Assembly: GCA_902482185.1 (NCBI GenBank)
Contig: CABSZR010000097.1
Location: 1 to 5,866 of the forward strand
Reading direction: 5' to 3'
Origin: an uncultured Collinsella sp.
GTDB taxonomy: Bacteria > Actinomycetota > Coriobacteriia > Coriobacteriales > Coriobacteriaceae
DNA: 5,866 bases
A program made the translations under genes and the position numbers. The number at the start of each line of letters is the position of its first letter. The first letter of the stretch is position 1. The notes under the pieces are model-generated. The model did not search any database. It saw nothing but the letters and a program-made list of their open reading frames with translations, and had not been told where the DNA came from. Below are positions 1 through 5,487 of the stretch, one piece after another.

Positions 1-338
1 GTGCGGAAGAAGATCATCTTGGCGTCTTGGCCGCCCAGCTCGATGGCGCAGCGCGTCTGCGGATAGAACCTGCTGATCGCGAGCGCGTTGGCGACCACCT
101 CCTGAACGTACGAGGCGCCCAGCGCGGTCGCGATATCGCGCGCACCCGAGCCGGTCACCGCAACGCGCAGCGACTCATGGGGAAAGCGCTCGGCGAGCTC
201 GCCGAGCATGGCGCGCACGCTCGCTGTCTGACACGCCCCGTGGCGGCGATATCCCCACCACGCCTCGGTCATATCCTCGTGCATCGCGTAAACTTTGGTC
301 GTCGTCGACCCTACGTCCAGTCCTACTAGCAACGCCAT
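1..338 (-). CDS. BadF/BadG/BcrA/BcrD-type ATPase, 2-hydroxyacyl-CoA dehydratase activator (N-terminal fragment)
   Basis: This is the first 112 codons of a gene that continues past the left edge. The product begins MALLVGLDVGSTTTK, the phosphate-1 loop of the ASKHA (actin/hexokinase/Hsp70) ATPase fold at residues 6-15. It also has VTGSGARD at 61-68 and ELGGQDAK at 100-107, the second nucleotide-binding loop of this family. Members are iron-sulfur ATPases that pass an activated electron to 2-hydroxyacyl-CoA dehydratases or related CoA reductases in anaerobes. The cysteine ligands of the cluster would lie beyond the window. ELGGQDAK, with Glu rather than the Asp usual in short HgdC-type activases, together with the phrase YPQT at 92-95, suggests the large multidomain version of over 1000 residues; that is inference. 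The ATG at 338 is preceded by GGAG with a 4-base spacer. The gene has its own promoter region, cut off from the upstream gene by a terminator at 421-453. Confidence 0.88.
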   Translation of the reverse strand, partial: MALLVGLDVGSTTTKVYAMHEDMTEAWWGYRRHGACQTASVRAMLGELAERFPHESLRVAVTGSGARDIATALGASYVQEVVANALAISRFYPQTRCAIELGGQDAKMIFFR

Positions 339-370
339 AATGCTCCGTCTCTCGCATTTTTCCCGCTAGA

Positions 371-408
371 GATATACCACTCTACGTAATACAACAGACT
401 GTTGTATT
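371..408 (-). promoter_or_regulatory. Palindromic operator and putative promoter of the activase gene
   Basis: A perfect inverted repeat occupies 388-408: arms AATACAACAG and CTGTTGTATT around one central base. On the minus strand it is followed by TATATC (376-371), a 4/6 match to a sigma-70 -10 box, 33 bases before the start codon. The expected -35 position falls inside the palindrome and has no good consensus. A dimeric regulator bound here, for example of the TetR or GntR type, would compete with or assist RNA polymerase. The palindrome is seen directly; the promoter and the regulator class are inference. Confidence 0.6.
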
Positions 409-420
409 TAAACTCCGTAT

Positions 421-453
421 AAAAAGCGGCTGCCGAAACGCTTCAGCAGCCGC
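421..453 (-). terminator. Rho-independent terminator between the DUF2798 gene and the activase gene
   Basis: Read on the minus strand, arms GCGGCTGC and GCAGCCGC pair perfectly. The stem continues inward through one T-G wobble and GAA/TTC to a 4-base loop GCGT, giving 12 pairs, and is followed directly by TTTTTA. It lies about 165 bases after the DUF2798 stop and ends just before the activase promoter region, so it separates the two transcripts. There is no T-run in the plus direction, so it acts only on minus-strand transcription. Confidence 0.9.
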
Positions 454-462
454 CGAATGCAC

Positions 463-474
463 CAACAGATTGTT
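463..474. promoter_or_regulatory. Degenerate second copy of the operator core
   Basis: CAACAGATTGTT matches 11 of 12 bases of the operator core CAACAGACTGTT at 392-403, in the same orientation, and keeps the AACA-3-TGTT symmetry. The two centres are 71 bases apart, with the terminator hairpin between them. It could be an auxiliary site for the same regulator, but a short match in a small region can also arise by chance. Confidence 0.3.
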
Positions 475-565
475 CTGCGCGCTAGCACGTCGGGCAACGG
501 AGCAGCACGGGCCCTCCGGTCATGCGCACCGCTCACGCCCGCGATGTCGCCGAGAGAGCTATCCA

Positions 566-617
566 CGCTTAGGGCTCCAACCAAGCAAGTCGCCCGCGCT
601 CAGCAGATCCCTAAGCG
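566..617. repeat. Inverted repeat just after the DUF2798 stop codon
   Basis: Nine-base perfect arms CGCTTAGGG (566-574) and CCCTAAGCG (609-617) flank 34 bases, two bases beyond the stop codon at 620-622. No T-run follows, so it is not a classical terminator. It may be a structured 3' end. Nothing else recognisable was seen between 475 and 619. Confidence 0.45.
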
Positions 618-619
618 AG

Positions 620-1169
620 CTACTCGCACTCAGGAGCCATAGCCTGCTCCAAGAGCTCGGCATGCTCCTCCTCGAAAACCGTCCCCACAGGGAAGGCGCG
701 ACGGAAGACGAAGCGGGAAATCGGACCGGCTACCAAAAGGTTCCACGGCAGCGCCATCACAAAATTATGCGGGATGTTTGATCATCCAGATCGCGGGCAC
801 GGAATACAGGTTCGCAAGGATGCCGCCGGGCATGTGCGTCAGACCCTCGCAGGCACCGTACAGCGACATGATGATGACCATGGGAACGACCATGCAGGAG
901 CTGACGGCGAGCGTCATGGCAAGTGGCGAGCTCTTGCCCGGCGTGACCAAGTACTTAAAGGCGAAACCCTTGGCGAGCGGGCTGGCGACGAACCAGTCGC
1001 AGCACATGGCAAAAATGTAGGCAACGGGGAAGCCGAGCCACGCAGTGGCAACGACCTCGCCGTTGATGGCCCCGTGCTGCAGGGCAACGTTGTAGATGCT
1101 CATCCAGAGCACCATGCAAAAGCACATGATAAAGGTGAACAGCAGGCTCTCTCGTTTGTTGATAGGCAT
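620..1169 (-). pseudogene. DUF2798-family small membrane protein, broken by a +1 frameshift
   Basis: The start is taken as the ATG at 1169 (MPINKRES), with GAGAGGA 11 bases upstream. A more upstream ATG at 1229 would lie inside a terminator hairpin. The frame is open for 134 codons and stops at 765-767 after WMIKHPA. Removing one T of the TTT at 777-779 (one A on the coding strand) restores WMINIPHNFVMALPW and an open frame to the TAG at 620-622, giving 182 residues. The repaired protein shows two related halves, each with paired membrane segments: residues about 8-75 contain VASPLAK and the second half contains VAGPISR at the matching place, which supports the repair. The second copy of that motif and the last membrane helix are lost in the frame as written. 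DUF2798 proteins are small integral membrane proteins of unknown function. Whether this is a real mutation, a phase-variable tract or a sequencing error cannot be told here. Confidence 0.75.
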
Positions 1170-1213
1170 AAAGGGCAGATTCCTCTCTGTGTTGTACCGC
1201 GGCGCCACGCAAC

Positions 1214-1263
1214 AAAAACGGGCGGGCAAGATGGAGCTGTTGGAACTTCATCTCGCCCGCCCG
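1214..1263 (-). terminator. Strong intrinsic terminator upstream of the DUF2798 gene
   Basis: On the minus strand 1263-1249 pairs with 1233-1219 over 15 positions with one G-T wobble, around a 15-base loop, and is followed immediately by TTTTT (1218-1214). It is 218 bases beyond the thrE stop and only 44 bases before the DUF2798 ATG. It may end thrE transcripts, or act as an attenuator in the DUF2798 leader if the promoter lies further upstream. The only promoter-like match after it is a weak TACAAC, without a good -35 box. Confidence 0.85.
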
Positions 1264-1377
1264 TGGTACGCGCGTCTGCGACTACTTATGTGGTGGAACT
1301 ACCCTAACACGAACGGCGCGCGCTTCGTAAGCGTTGAGTTTGTGGAGATGCAGGGCACCAAAACCCCCGACCCCATA
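1264..1377. other. Non-coding stretch with no recognised element
   Basis: These 114 bases lie in the 311-base gap between the thrE and DUF2798 genes. Apart from a 5-bp hairpin CGCTT-CGT-AAGCG at 1321-1333, nothing definite was seen. Open frames crossing it are short, have no ribosome-binding site and overlap the hairpins on each side. A promoter for the DUF2798 gene could sit here, but none stands out. Confidence 0.4.
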
Positions 1378-1444
1378 AGTTGCGGTGGAATACGGACTGT
1401 TTTGACCCTTTAAGCAGCAATTCAGTCCCTATTTCACCGCAACT
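1378..1444. repeat. 67-base imperfect palindrome downstream of thrE
   Basis: Outer arms AGTTGCGGTG (1378-1387) and CACCGCAACT (1435-1444) are perfect complements. Pairing continues inward through one G-T, four pairs (1389-1392 with 1430-1433), one C-C mismatch at 1393/1429, and six more pairs (1394-1399 with 1423-1428), leaving a loop of about 23 bases. No T-run follows in either direction, so it is not an ordinary terminator. Size and placement fit a dispersed REP- or MITE-like intergenic element; that reading is inference. Confidence 0.75.
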
Positions 1445-1447
1445 CAT

Positions 1448-1480
1448 TTGGTGCAAAGTAACCTGTCCCCCTTGTACCAA
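1448..1480. repeat. Short hairpin abutting the thrE stop codon
   Basis: TTGGTGCAA (1448-1456) and TTGTACCAA (1472-1480) pair over nine positions with one G-T wobble around a 15-base loop containing CTGTCCCCC. The element touches the thrE stop codon (1481-1483). It lacks a T-run on the minus strand, so it is weak as a terminator. The CTGTCCCC core recurs upstream of thrE at 3180-3187. Confidence 0.55.
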
Positions 1481-3049
1481 TTAGCTGGTGTGGCGCCAGC
1501 GAGGGTCGGTGAGCGTACGCGCCACACCCAGTCCAACGGGCAGAAACGCTACGATGAGCACTGCGCGCACAAACCAGCCGAGCATATTGACCGTGTCGAA
1601 GGTGCACATGTAATACATCGAGCGATACAGATACAAGCCCGGCACCATAATGACAATCGAAGGCACCGTGAGGGCGATGCGCGGGTAGGTGAGCTTGACT
1701 TCAGCCAAGCTTGCGAGCAGCCCCGATACCAGCGCGCCGATAAACGCTGCTGCCTCGGGAGGCATTCCCGTGCTGAGGCCCAGGAAGGGAATCATCGTCG
1801 GCGCATCGACAAGGGTCAGACGCAGGGTATTGGACACGGCACCGATCAACCCAGCTGCCGCGGCCATCTTTACCGGGCTGTTGAACATCACCGAGAAGCC
1901 GAATACGCCAACGAAGCTCATCACCACGCGCAGGAGCGTAAGGGCAAGCGGCGAAAGGCCCAGTGGGGCAAAGTCGTCCGGCGCCAGGCCAACACACTCG
2001 GCAACCATCCAACCTACGAGGGTCGCCATCACAATAATCGATACGGCATATGAAAGGCGCTCGATACCGCTTCGCATGTCGAGCTTAGCGATGTCGAGGC
2101 CTGCCGTAATGAGTGGAAAGCCGGGAATCACAAAGAGCATGGCGCCGATATAGCCTTCTTGGTGCGACATTGCCCCCGGTATGACCTGGCCAAGGCCGAG
2201 CAATGCCAGCAGATACGAAACGCAAGCGAGCGCAACGCCGGTCGTCAGCGCGCTGAACTGACCAAGGCCTTGCTTGAGAATATGGGAGCGGGCAAAGTTG
2301 CCGACACCCGCGCCCACAAACGCGCATGCCATCTCAATAGGACCGCCACCAAGTAAAAAGACAAAGGCGCCACAGGCGCAGGCCGCCGCAAGGCCCTGTT
2401 GCCAAGGCGCGTAATCAGGTTTTGAACTCTCAACGGTCTTGAGCATCTCGTGATACTCGTGCACCGTGAAGCGACGACCATAGGTCTCGATTTCCTTGAG
2501 GAAACTCTCCATCATCCAAATGCGATGGGTATTGACGCCCGTTGTGGGCAAGCTGACGACCTCATTAAAGCAGTGACCATCTTCGATGCAGGTACACTCA
2601 AACGACAGGAGACTTAAGTCAACGTGGATGGTGACACCGAGTACGGCGGCAACACGATTCATGGTATCGCGCACGCGCCAGGCACCCGTTCCGCTCGCGA
2701 GCATAAGCATGCCGGTGCGGCAGATGATGGATGATTTATCGGTGAGCGGCGCATCGACGGCAAGTTCATCGCCTGCCGTCACGATCTGGTGCCAGTCAGT
2801 TTTCATATGGAGCGCGCCGGCACGAACGCCGTGGTGTAGGGGGGCTCTCGAAAGCAGCGAGTCAAGGCGCGAAGGCTGTGAGGGCTCCGCCGATTCGCCC
2901 TCGTCCTCGTCGGGCTCTTCATCGACCAGATCAAAGGAATCAAGCGGCGCTGGCTCGCGACGGTCGATCAGCTCCTCGTCCTCATCATCAAAGTAATTGA
3001 ACTGATCGAGCATGTCCTCTTCGATTGAACGCTCGCTCGCGTCGTCCAT
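1481..3049 (-). CDS. thrE: Threonine/serine exporter family protein (ThrE type, full length)
   Basis: The 522-residue integral membrane protein has the two-domain ThrE layout. A soluble N-terminal part includes RTGMLMLASGTGAWRVRDTM (111-130) and LPTTGVNTHRIWMM (167-180), typical of the ThrE/DUF1212 (YjjP-like) family. About ten hydrophobic segments follow from residue 216 to 510, the second half resembling the ThrE_2/DUF3815 (YjjB-like) domain. Characterised ThrE of Corynebacterium glutamicum, of similar length, exports L-threonine and L-serine driven by the proton motive force; the substrate here is inferred from family. The ATG at 3049 is supported by AAGGGAG ending seven bases upstream. 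Residues 1-60 are unusually acidic, with 26 Asp/Glu, and are probably a disordered cytoplasmic tail. No clear promoter was identified. The gene is isolated by palindromes on both sides and is probably transcribed alone. Confidence 0.88.
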   Translation of the reverse strand: MDDASERSIEEDMLDQFNYFDDEDEELIDRREPAPLDSFDLVDEEPDEDEGESAEPSQPSRLDSLLSRAPLHHGVRAGALHMKTDWHQIVTAGDELAVDAPLTDKSSIICRTGMLMLASGTGAWRVRDTMNRVAAVLGVTIHVDLSLLSFECTCIEDGHCFNEVVSLPTTGVNTHRIWMMESFLKEIETYGRRFTVHEYHEMLKTVESSKPDYAPWQQGLAAACACGAFVFLLGGGPIEMACAFVGAGVGNFARSHILKQGLGQFSALTTGVALACVSYLLALLGLGQVIPGAMSHQEGYIGAMLFVIPGFPLITAGLDIAKLDMRSGIERLSYAVSIIVMATLVGWMVAECVGLAPDDFAPLGLSPLALTLLRVVMSFVGVFGFSVMFNSPVKMAAAAGLIGAVSNTLRLTLVDAPTMIPFLGLSTGMPPEAAAFIGALVSGLLASLAEVKLTYPRIALTVPSIVIMVPGLYLYRSMYYMCTFDTVNMLGWFVRAVLIVAFLPVGLGVARTLTDPRWRHTS

Positions 3050-3327
3050 ATAGACGCTCCCTTCCTACCGACTAACCCCCATCCTAGGCAGCAACGGCTA
3101 AAGGAAACATAAAAGAGACGGCTGTCATGCATGGAAGGCGCAAACCCCCAATGCGTCGGTAGATCCCCAACGACTAGGACTGTCCCCAAGTGCCGGCAGA
3201 AAAGGAACGTCCCTAAGTGCCAACCAGGGCAACACCGCAGATAGAGGACGGACAGCGAAAGCCCGCCAGAGCGAGCAAGGTCCTTTTGGGGCGAGATGAC
3301 ACCATAGGTTGAGCATAAGTCAGCGAG
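3050..3327. other. Non-coding region upstream of thrE
   Basis: This is part of the 420-base gap between lysS and thrE. It holds the thrE ribosome-binding site (AAGGGAG, 3057-3063) and the short GTCCC direct repeats at 3182-3221. No gene with a ribosome-binding site was found. A 148-codon minus-strand frame crosses it but starts inside the 97-base hairpin and runs into the first codons of thrE in another frame. The thrE promoter should lie here, but I see no convincing -35/-10 pair. Confidence 0.5.
3182..3221. repeat. Pair of 13-base GTCCC direct repeats
   Basis: GTCCCCAAGTGCC (3182-3194) and GTCCCTAAGTGCC (3209-3221) differ at one base and are offset by 27 bases. A looser relative, GATCCCCAACGAC, lies at 3162-3174. 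They may be remnants or units of a dispersed intergenic repeat; copy number elsewhere cannot be seen from this window. Confidence 0.5.
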
Positions 3328-3424
3328 CGGGCCGCATTTGTGACAAGGTGACGTGAAACGAAAGGGCGCTGACCTTCTGGTCGCGCCCTTGAAGTTGAAC
3401 GTCAGATTGTCCAAATGCGGCCCG
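3328..3424. repeat. 97-base nested hairpin element
   Basis: The whole stretch folds on itself. CGGGCCGCATTTG (3328-3340) pairs with 3412-3424. After a bulged T come GACAA/TTGTC, TGACGT/ACGTCA (3349-3354 with 3399-3404), AAC/GTT, AAGGGCGC/GCGCCCTT (3362-3369 with 3383-3390), a bulged T, then GACC/GGTC closing a TTCT loop. That is 39 pairs. The internal loops are GG/GA, GA/GA and GA/GAA on the plus strand. Neither direction has a following T-run, so it is not a plain terminator. It could be a dispersed palindromic element or a structured RNA; the strand of any RNA is unknown. Confidence 0.85.
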
Positions 3425-3438
3425 CGCAGCGTCGAGCC

Positions 3439-3466
3439 GTTACGCGGTTTGGTAAAACCGCGTAAC
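3439..3466. repeat. Perfect 12-bp hairpin directly after the lysS stop
   Basis: GTTACGCGGTTT (3439-3450) and AAACCGCGTAAC (3455-3466) pair perfectly around a 4-base loop, three bases after the lysS stop codon (3470-3472). On the minus strand it is followed by GGCTCGAC, not by a T-run. It could protect the 3' end of the lysS mRNA or slow polymerase, but it is not a canonical intrinsic terminator. Confidence 0.65.
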
Positions 3467-3469
3467 CCC

Positions 3470-5434
3470 CTAGTACATCTTTGCGCCGGCGGGGATGGAA
3501 GCGTCGAGCTGAATCAGGTTGAGGCGCTCCTCGCCCTCCTCCTCATGGATGGCGCTGATGAGCATGCCGCAGCTGGGGATGCCCATCATCTTGCGCGGAG
3601 GCAGGTTGGTGATGGCGAGCAAGGTCTTGCCGACCAGGTCCTCGGGCTCGTAATAAGCGTGAATACCGGAGAGGATGGTGCGGTCGGTACCGGTACCGTC
3701 GTCGAGCGTAAAGTTCAGCAGCTTCTTGGACTTCTTGACGGCCTCGCATGCCTTGACCTTCACAGCGCGGAAATCGCTCTTGGAGAAGGTATCAAAGTCG
3801 ACGAATTCCTCGAACAGCGGCTCAACGGCGATCTTGGAGTAATCGAGCGTGGGCTTGAGCGGCTTGACGAAGGGGCTCGCGTTGTTGCCGGCCTCGGCAG
3901 CCTTGGCAGCAGCGGCACCGGACTGGAAACCCTTCTCGGGCTTCATGTGCGGGAACAGCAGGACGTCGCGGATAGAAGCCTGGTTAGTAAGCAGCATGAC
4001 CACGCGGTCGATACCAATGCCAATGCCGCCCGCGGGAGGCATACCGTACTCGAGGGCGCGCACGTAGTCCTCGTCATACTCCATAGCCTCATCGTCGCCG
4101 CCGGCCTTCTCGGCCATCTGGGCAGCAAAGCGCTCAGCCTGGTCGACCGGGTCGTTGAGCTCGGAGAATGCGTTGGCGTACTCGTGGCCGGCGATGACCA
4201 GCTCAAAGCGGTGAGTCAAACGCGGGTCGTCCTCAAAACGCTTAGCGAGCGGGCTGACCTCGATGGGGTAATCGCACACGAAGGTCGGGTTGACGATGGT
4301 GTCCTCGCCCAGCTCATCGTAAATCTCGGCGATGATCTTGCCGGCAGTCCACTCGGGCTTGATCTCCAGGCCCTTCTCGCGTGCGGCGGCAGCAAGCTCC
4401 TCGACCGGCGTGTCGATGGTGACCTGCTTGCCGAGCACGTCGGAGACGATGTCGGTCATGGGACGGCTGGCCCACTCACCAGAAAGGTCGATGGTCTGGC
4501 CCTGGTACTCGATGACCTCGGGGTTGCCGATGGCCTTGTTAGCCGCCTTAATGACACCCTGGGCGAGCGCCTTCATGCCCTCGAGGTCTGAGAAGGCACG
4601 GTAGGCCTCCATCGTGGTGAACTCGGGGTTGTGGGTAAGGTCCATGCCCTCGTTACGGAAGATGCGGCCAATCTCGAAGACACGCTCAAAGCCACCGACG
4701 ATGCAGCGCTTGAGGTGCAGCTCGGTAGCAATGCGCAGGTAGCACTCTTGATCGAGCGCGTTGAAGTGCGTGATGAACGGCTTAGCCGTAGCGCCACCCT
4801 GGATAGTCTGCAGAATGGGGGTCTCGACCTCCATGTAGCCGTCGGACTCCATAAAGCGGCGGAAAGTGGAGAGAATCTGCGAGCGCTTGCGGAAGGTCTC
4901 GCGAACATCGTCGTTGGCAATCAGGTCGACATAGCGCTGACGATAGCGGGTCTCCTTGTCGGAGAGGCCATGGAACTTCTCGGGCAGCGGGCGAACGGCC
5001 TTGGAGAGCAGCGTCGCGCTCTTGGGGGCAACGGAAAGCTGGCCGCGCTGGGTGCGCACGACCACGCCGGTCACGCCCAGGATGTCGCCCAGGTCGAGGG
5101 CCTTGAGCGTATTCCAGGCGGCCTCGTCCATGTCGTTGATGCGGCAGAACAGCTGAATCTCGGCAGTCGCATCGCGCACGACGATGAACATGATCTTGCC
5201 CTGACCGCGCTTGGCGACCACGCGGCCGGCGATCTTCACGACGTCCTCGGTGTCCTCGCCATCGGCAAGCTCGGCGTACTTAGCCTCGATATCGGCGACG
5301 TAGTCCTCAAGCTCAGAGTGCTCGGGATAGGGGTTCTGGCCCGCCTCGAACAGGGCGGCGCGCTTGGCCAGGCGGGTGGCGCGCTCGTCGTTGAGCGTCG
5401 ATGCCTGATCGGCGGCGTTCTGGTTCTCTGCCAT
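3470..5434 (-). CDS. lysS: Lysyl-tRNA synthetase, class II, with C-terminal EMAP/Trbp111-type tRNA-binding domain
   Basis: This cytoplasmic enzyme charges tRNA-Lys with lysine using ATP. An N-terminal helix containing NPYP (34-37) leads into the OB-fold anticodon-binding domain (about 66-150). The class II catalytic core runs from about 170 to 500: motif 2 is FERVFEIGRIFRNEG (249-263) followed by HNPEFTTMEAY (268-278), the lysine-site segment is YANAFSELND (419-428), and motif 3 is GGIGIGIDRVVMLLTN (469-484) with its ATP-binding Arg477. After an Ala-rich linker (505-525), residues about 544-654 form an extra domain, with KSDFRAVKVKACEAVKKSKK and LPPRKMMGIPSCGM, matching the tRNA-binding domain at the C-terminus of many bacterial MetRS. 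The total of 654 residues compares with 505 for E. coli LysS. The ATG at 5434 has GAGGAG seven bases upstream. It lies 79 bases after greA with a terminator-like hairpin between them. Confidence 0.97.
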   Translation of the reverse strand: MAENQNAADQASTLNDERATRLAKRAALFEAGQNPYPEHSELEDYVADIEAKYAELADGEDTEDVVKIAGRVVAKRGQGKIMFIVVRDATAEIQLFCRINDMDEAAWNTLKALDLGDILGVTGVVVRTQRGQLSVAPKSATLLSKAVRPLPEKFHGLSDKETRYRQRYVDLIANDDVRETFRKRSQILSTFRRFMESDGYMEVETPILQTIQGGATAKPFITHFNALDQECYLRIATELHLKRCIVGGFERVFEIGRIFRNEGMDLTHNPEFTTMEAYRAFSDLEGMKALAQGVIKAANKAIGNPEVIEYQGQTIDLSGEWASRPMTDIVSDVLGKQVTIDTPVEELAAAAREKGLEIKPEWTAGKIIAEIYDELGEDTIVNPTFVCDYPIEVSPLAKRFEDDPRLTHRFELVIAGHEYANAFSELNDPVDQAERFAAQMAEKAGGDDEAMEYDEDYVRALEYGMPPAGGIGIGIDRVVMLLTNQASIRDVLLFPHMKPEKGFQSGAAAAKAAEAGNNASPFVKPLKPTLDYSKIAVEPLFEEFVDFDTFSKSDFRAVKVKACEAVKKSKKLLNFTLDDGTGTDRTILSGIHAYYEPEDLVGKTLLAITNLPPRKMMGIPSCGMLISAIHEEEGEERLNLIQLDASIPAGAKMY

Positions 5435-5452
5435 AAGTTAGCTCCTCAAACT

Positions 5453-5485
5453 AAAACGCTCCCCAGGATTCGGTCCCAGGGAGCG
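5453..5485 (-). terminator. Terminator-like hairpin (possible attenuator) between greA and lysS
   Basis: On the minus strand CGCTCCCTGGGA (5485-5474) pairs with TCCTGGGGAGCG (5468-5457), including two G-T wobbles, around loop CCGAA, followed by TTTT. It ends only five bases before the lysS ribosome-binding site, so a promoter cannot fit after it. The perfect seven-base pair CGGTCCC/GGGACCG (minus-strand 5509-5503 with 5477-5471) would use half of the terminator's left arm and so exclude it. This gives a terminator/antiterminator-like pair; regulation is inference. Confidence 0.7.
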
Positions 5486-5487
5486 AA

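Noticed and set aside
175..357. 60-codon minus-strand open frame overlapping the activase gene
   Set aside because: It is out of frame with the activase, whose ATPase motifs are clear.
777..779. Programmed ribosomal frameshift in the DUF2798 gene
   Set aside because: There is no X-XXY-YYZ slippery heptamer or stimulatory structure evident, and the repair needs a +1 shift at ATC AAA CAT. A plain insertion or sequencing error is simpler.
774..1307. 177-codon plus-strand open frame opposite the DUF2798 gene
   Set aside because: Composition is that of a shadow frame (Asp, His, Gly, Arg rich), while the opposite strand encodes recognisable membrane segments with internal repeats.
1448..2053. 201-codon plus-strand open frame
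   Set aside because: It is antisense to thrE, very rich in His, Arg and Gln, and resembles no known protein.
2968..3414. 148-codon minus-strand open frame crossing the lysS-thrE gap
   Set aside because: It starts within the nested hairpin, has no ribosome-binding site and overlaps the start of thrE in another frame. It is better explained as a chance frame over palindromic DNA.
3328..3424. Integron attC site
   Set aside because: Size and bulged bases are reminiscent, but the terminal RYYYAAC and GTTRRRY core sites are absent from the ends, and no cassette array or integrase is present.
3353..4591. 412-codon plus-strand open frame
   Set aside because: It lies opposite lysS in a GC-rich region, is rich in Leu, Val, Gly and Asp typical of antisense shadow frames, and begins inside the 97-base hairpin. 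lysS is unmistakable on the other strand.
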